Shown in pieces: positions 5,314-7,766 of a DNA stretch of 7,766 nucleotides. This DNA comes from Verrucomicrobiia bacterium (lineage in GTDB: Bacteria; Verrucomicrobiota; Verrucomicrobiia; Limisphaerales; DTLC01). The translations under genes were made by a program, and so were the position numbers. The stretch is from contig JANWZY010000135.1 of NCBI GenBank assembly GCA_025061935.1, positions 1 to 7,766 of the forward strand, read 5' to 3'. The first letter of the stretch is position 1, and each line of letters begins with the position of its first letter. The notes beneath the pieces were generated by a model, which saw only the letters and a program-made list of their open reading frames with translations, did no database searches and was not told where the DNA came from.

Positions 5314-6039
5314 TCAGTTCGCGCCACTAGCTGGCCCCGGGCCGGGTCGAACATGACCCGTGTCCGGGGGCATGTGTGACGCCGCGCGCGTCTCGGGCAT
5401 GCCCAATTGCTCCAACGCCAATTGCGCCTGGTAACCAAGGACTGTCTCCCCCGCTGCGCGCGCGACTTGCTCCAGAAGTGTCCTGGCCCGTTCGAGCTGG
5501 TTTTGCGCAGCCAGGAGCTTGGCCAGAGTGAGCTTCGCCCGAGTAGCCACTGCGGTGTCAGGATATCTTTCGACGATCTGGTTCAGAAGAGGTATTGCTT
5601 CTGCGGCTTTGCCTTGCGCGGCAAGGCTCGCTGCGGAACCGTAGAGTGCGTCCGGTCGGAACGGGCTTTGCGGATAATCACGAATGAACCTGTCAAATTG
5701 AATCTTAGCTTCCGCAAACCTCCCTTCGTTGAACAGCGCGCCTGCGGCCATTAACCGGGCGCGCGCGCCTGCCTTCGTCCTAGGGTAACTATCCGCGATA
5801 CGCAATAGCGCGGACGCGGGCACCGGCACCACCTCGCCCTGGGCGGAGATCGTCGGGCGCAGTTTAGACAGCTCCTCCTCAGCAATTCGCCGTGCGCGCA
5901 TATTGTGTGCGCGCCAGGCACCCAGCGTTATAGCAACGACCCCGACTCCTACCAACCCGATGAGCAATTTTTGCTTGTGCTTGGTGGCCCAAGCCAAAAC
6001 CAGCTCGAGTGTCAGCAGTGAACTCCTCTCGTCAGCCAT
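5314..6039 (-). CDS. Membrane-anchored tetratricopeptide-repeat protein (YfgM/TPR_21-like)
   Basis: A protein of 241 residues. A cytoplasmic N-terminal segment of about 24 residues (ending KHKQK) precedes one transmembrane helix at about 25-42 ('LLIGLVGVGVVAITLGAW'). A basic stretch 'RAHNMRARR' and a periplasmic helical repeat domain follow. At least three TPR-like helix pairs are visible at about 90-122 ('AGALFNEGRFAEAKIQFDRFIRDYP'), 128-161 ('AASLAAQGKAAEAIPLLNQIVERYP') and 166-195 ('AKLLAAQNQLERARTLLEQ'). The tail (about 215-241) is Pro/Gly-rich and probably disordered. This design (short N-terminus, one helix, TPRs) resembles YfgM, which associates with the SecYEG translocon, but similar architectures occur in other envelope assembly proteins, so the function is unproven. 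Positive residues on both sides of the helix leave topology uncertain. It is upstream of ugd on the same strand, 124 nt away, and may be co-transcribed with it. Confidence 0.8.
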   Translation of the reverse strand: MADERSSLLTLELVLAWATKHKQKLLIGLVGVGVVAITLGAWRAHNMRARRIAEEELSKLRPTISAQGEVVPVPASALLRIADSYPRTKAGARARLMAAGALFNEGRFAEAKIQFDRFIRDYPQSPFRPDALYGSAASLAAQGKAAEAIPLLNQIVERYPDTAVATRAKLTLAKLLAAQNQLERARTLLEQVARAAGETVLGYQAQLALEQLGMPETRAASHMPPDTGHVRPGPGPASGAN

Positions 6040-6071
6040 AACAGTTCGGAAAGTCTCAGGCTGCCATCACC

Positions 6072-6101
6072 AAAAAGCAAGCATCAAAAAACACTGCTTG
6101 C
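6072..6101 (-). terminator. Candidate Rho-independent terminator upstream of the TPR gene
   Basis: Read on the minus strand, GCAAGCA (6101-6095) and TGCTTGC (6083-6077) form a 7-bp stem with an 11-nt loop, followed directly by TTTTT (6076-6072). It lies about 320 nt after the calcium-loop protein gene and 32 nt before the TPR start. It would separate the two units or act as a leader attenuator. The stem is only moderately GC-rich and the loop is long, so strength is uncertain. Confidence 0.4.
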
Positions 6102-6345
6102 GTCGCTCGGAAATAATCTCCGTACTGCGCAAGCAGGCGCGCAATGTTACCGGAAGCGTACCCCTCACCGACCCGAGGGGCATGCTTTCCCAAACATGGT
6201 GCGGCTCTTCCTGTCAACCGTGTGCGCCACAGCTTGGGAATCGCAGCGCCGCTCGGGCAAGTGCGCTCAAAACAGGGTAGGGGACCGGTCCCGGCCACAG
6301 AGGCATAATTGTTTCGACGCGCTTTCGAAGGGGTAAAGTGAACTC

Positions 6346-6384
6346 GCCGCCTGGCATATGGCGTAAACCTGGCCTGCCGGCGGC
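6346..6384 (-). terminator. Bulged GC-rich hairpin 3' of the calcium-loop protein gene
   Basis: GCCGCC (6346-6351) pairs with GGCGGC (6379-6384) and GGCA (6353-6356) with TGCC (6375-6378), leaving a single bulged T at 6352. That gives ten base pairs around an 18-nt loop, which itself contains GGC/GCC. It lies 35 nt past the stop at 6419 on the minus strand, a natural place for a 3'-end hairpin. No T-run follows, so termination might be Rho-dependent or the structure may simply protect the mRNA end. Confidence 0.35.
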
Positions 6385-6418
6385 ATGAGCGCGCAGCTCT
6401 CGGCGAATCACGCACCCA

Positions 6419-7240
6419 TTATCGGATCAAAATCCTGAAGAACCGGGCGGGTGCAGTTTCGTCTATGGGGACAGCTAACGTTTGTGGCTCGCCCGAGAGC
6501 GGCTGGATCGTTTCCGCCTCGGTCCAAGGCCCAGCCGGGCTGTCGCTGACGAGAATTGTATAGCGCCGATACGTTTTCACAGGGCCGAATGTCAGGTTCA
6601 GCTTCGCCGGTGCGCCCTCGCCGAGCGCGACGCCTAGCGCGAATCGGCTTTGAGGATCCAGTGGGTTCGTCCCGGCCACAAACTCTGAATAGTTCGATAC
6701 GCCATCGCCATCCGTGTCCGCGTTCGCGATAGGCGCCGTCGGGCTAAAGCCGAAGTACGCGGCCCAATAGTCCGGAATACCGTCTCCGTTCGAGTCGGGC
6801 GCGACACCTGCCACATTTGCGTCCACGGTCAAGTCTTTGGGCATGACCGGGCCGCGTTCGGCGGGTAGTGTGCAAATTTGCCCTGTATCGAACACCACGC
6901 CAGTCACGGTATTGCTGACCATCAGCCTCAGTGTATCGCCCGGGCTAGCCGTGTTCGGCAAGCGCGGCGCGATGCCGTCGTCCATAGGAATACGCAAAAG
7001 GAAGTAGTTCGCGCCGGGGGTCACAACTGTGCTGGCGATGGTCGCGCCATTAAGCTGCGCGATCACACTTACTTCGCCCGGCGAAGACGGTATCAATGGC
7101 TGATTGAATCTGTGGAACAACCCGCCATAGACGACCGCGTCAGGCTCTGGCACCAGTGCCAGCGCAGTGGCAACGGCCGCAGCATACATTGCAGCCCCAA
7201 CTCTAAACCACGAAACCGAGTTATGAATCCTGATTTTCAT
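6419..7240 (-). CDS. Exported protein with thrombospondin-type-3-like calcium loops
   Basis: A protein of 273 residues from ATG 7240. This start is chosen because AGGGGG lies 6 nt upstream (7252-7247) and because it gives a clean Sec signal peptide: 'MKIRIHNSVSWFRVG', then a hydrophobic Ala-rich core to about residue 28, with a plausible cleavage after ALA (26-28). A beta-rich region (about 36-125) carries one Cys (C123). Two DxDGDG-type calcium loops follow, 'DSNGDGIPD' (149-157, leading into 'YWAAYFG') and 'DTDGDGVSN' (175-183, leading into 'YSEFVAGTNPLDPQSRF'). This tandem is commonly seen near the C-terminus of secreted verrucomicrobial and planctomycetal proteins. The last 75 residues ('YTILVSDSPAGPWTEAE...ARFFRILIR') form the beta domain that usually accompanies it. 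The protein is probably extracellular or surface-attached; no enzymatic domain is recognised. It starts 28 nt after the DUF4114-type gene, so the two are likely co-transcribed. Confidence 0.85.
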   Translation of the reverse strand: MKIRIHNSVSWFRVGAAMYAAAVATALALVPEPDAVVYGGLFHRFNQPLIPSSPGEVSVIAQLNGATIASTVVTPGANYFLLRIPMDDGIAPRLPNTASPGDTLRLMVSNTVTGVVFDTGQICTLPAERGPVMPKDLTVDANVAGVAPDSNGDGIPDYWAAYFGFSPTAPIANADTDGDGVSNYSEFVAGTNPLDPQSRFALGVALGEGAPAKLNLTFGPVKTYRRYTILVSDSPAGPWTEAETIQPLSGEPQTLAVPIDETAPARFFRILIR

Positions 7241-7268
7241 GGTGTGCCCCCTGTGAATCTCAAGCGTT

Positions 7269-7766
7269 TTATGGTGTAGCGCATTCGAGCGTCTGCGGCA
7301 GCGGATCAACCGGTTTCACCGCGAACACTACATCTTGGAAATCCTGCTCCGGCCCGCCAGCAGCCAAGCTGTTCTCCTCGAACGCGAGAACGACCCTGTC
7401 CGCGACGGGATCGTAAAAGCCGAGCACGTGATCGAAGTGGCCTGTATTGAGTTCGGCCACGGTAAACAAAGGTGTGACGCGCCCGGCCAGTGCGTCTGCC
7501 AGCGTGCCATTCGGGATGACAAAGAACCCTATGGCTTTTCCTGCGGGTACGCCGACTGTGTTCGTCACCAGCGGCGTCCCGAGCTGGTTTTGAGGCATCA
7601 AGCCCGAGTTAAGGAGCAAATTGGTTACGCTCAACGTTGCGAGCACTTCTGCGGCCGTGCGCGGCCGGTTGCTCGGATCGAACACGAAGTATCCGATGTC
7701 ACTATTGTAACTTGAACTCCTGAACACGACCTCGACCGCAAGCTCCGAGCTGCGTGTCCGGAACAG
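7269..7766 (-). CDS. DUF4114-type protein, C-terminal part
   Basis: Open through the right edge of the window, with 165 visible residues ending at TAA 7271-7269; the N-terminus and any signal peptide lie outside. The visible region matches the DUF4114 pattern: an early 'VVFRSSSYNSDIGYFVFD' strand, then 'GKAIGFFVIPNG' (a 'GFFLIPNG' type core), 'HFDHVLGFYDP', and the closing 'LAFEENSLAAGGPEQDFQDVVFAV', which corresponds to 'FEDxxGGGDxDFNDVxF' in the family. The acidic residues of that last motif are typical of a metal-binding beta-sandwich, though the precise role of DUF4114 is not established. Such domains are found in secreted or surface proteins and near PEP-CTERM-like export systems. The GTG at 7727 is not a start, since the frame and the homology continue upstream to the edge. 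The signal-peptide protein downstream strengthens the idea of an exported pair. Confidence 0.8.
   Translation of the reverse strand: MFRTRSSELAVEVVFRSSSYNSDIGYFVFDPSNRPRTAAEVLATLSVTNLLLNSGLMPQNQLGTPLVTNTVGVPAGKAIGFFVIPNGTLADALAGRVTPLFTVAELNTGHFDHVLGFYDPVADRVVLAFEENSLAAGGPEQDFQDVVFAVKPVDPLPQTLECATP

Larger units (their letters stand above)
6040..6418. other. Gap between the calcium-loop protein gene and the TPR gene
   Basis: These 379 nt have no accepted gene. The minus-strand frame 6056-6415 is Arg/Pro/Ala-rich low-grade translation without domain motifs. The gap holds a bulged hairpin 35 nt after the upstream gene's stop (6346-6384), the palindrome GGGACCGGTCCC at 6281-6292, a CCCCTC/GAGGGG inverted repeat at 6161-6180, and a terminator-like hairpin with a T-run just before the TPR gene (6072-6101). 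It separates two minus-strand transcription units, so a promoter for the TPR gene is expected here, but none could be assigned with confidence. Confidence 0.55.

Noticed and set aside
6056..6415. 119-codon minus-strand frame before the TPR gene
   Set aside because: Arg/Pro/Ala-rich low-complexity translation with no motif; it runs across the hairpin and terminator-like elements of the intergenic region.
1..7766. CRISPR array, tRNA, rRNA, transposase or phage genes
   Set aside because: No regularly spaced repeats, cloverleaf-like segments, rRNA signature stretches or transposase/integrase motifs were seen on either strand.

Overview
The window reads like part of a bacterial chromosome, most likely from a soil or freshwater Verrucomicrobiota (or a related PVC-group) organism. 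This is inferred from four things: a fairly GC-rich base composition, weak or absent Shine-Dalgarno sites at most starts, long gene-poor gaps, and an exported protein with 'DSNGDGIPDYW...DTDGDGVSNYSEFVAGTNPLDP' style calcium-loop repeats that are very common in that group. No rRNA, tRNA, CRISPR array, insertion sequence or phage gene was found.

Layout. The left edge carries a plus-strand electron-transfer-flavoprotein pair. The C-terminal half of the beta subunit (2-376) is followed, after a 125-nt gap with an imperfect stem-loop, by a complete but divergent alpha subunit (502-1548). Everything to the right is on the minus strand. A stand-alone PAS-domain protein (2034-2525) faces etfA convergently across a 485-nt gap. 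An 836-nt gap with several small inverted repeats separates it from a compact cluster. In transcription order that cluster is: an inner-membrane-anchored TPR protein (6039-5314), UDP-glucose 6-dehydrogenase (5189-3900), a 43-codon open frame that fills the next gap exactly (3903-3772), and a MutT-type Nudix hydrolase (3775-3362). Further right are two probably exported proteins: the C-terminal part of a DUF4114-type protein (runs off the right edge, ends 7269) and, 28 nt later, a signal-peptide protein with two DxDGDG calcium loops (7240-6419).

How they may work together. The two ETF subunits form one electron carrier that shuttles electrons between flavin dehydrogenases and a quinone or other acceptor. 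UDP-glucose dehydrogenase makes UDP-glucuronate for cell-surface polysaccharide, but no glycosyltransferase is visible nearby. The last three cistrons of the cluster are joined by stop/start overlaps (TTGA, ATGA), which suggests translational coupling. The DUF4114 and calcium-loop proteins look like a co-transcribed pair of secreted or surface proteins.

Most of the content is ordinary housekeeping and accessory material; I do not see a clear new multi-gene system. The points most worth a second look are the uncatalogued 43-codon frame between ugd and the Nudix gene, the atypical FAD site of EtfA, and the LOV-like PAS protein that lacks the photoactive cysteine.
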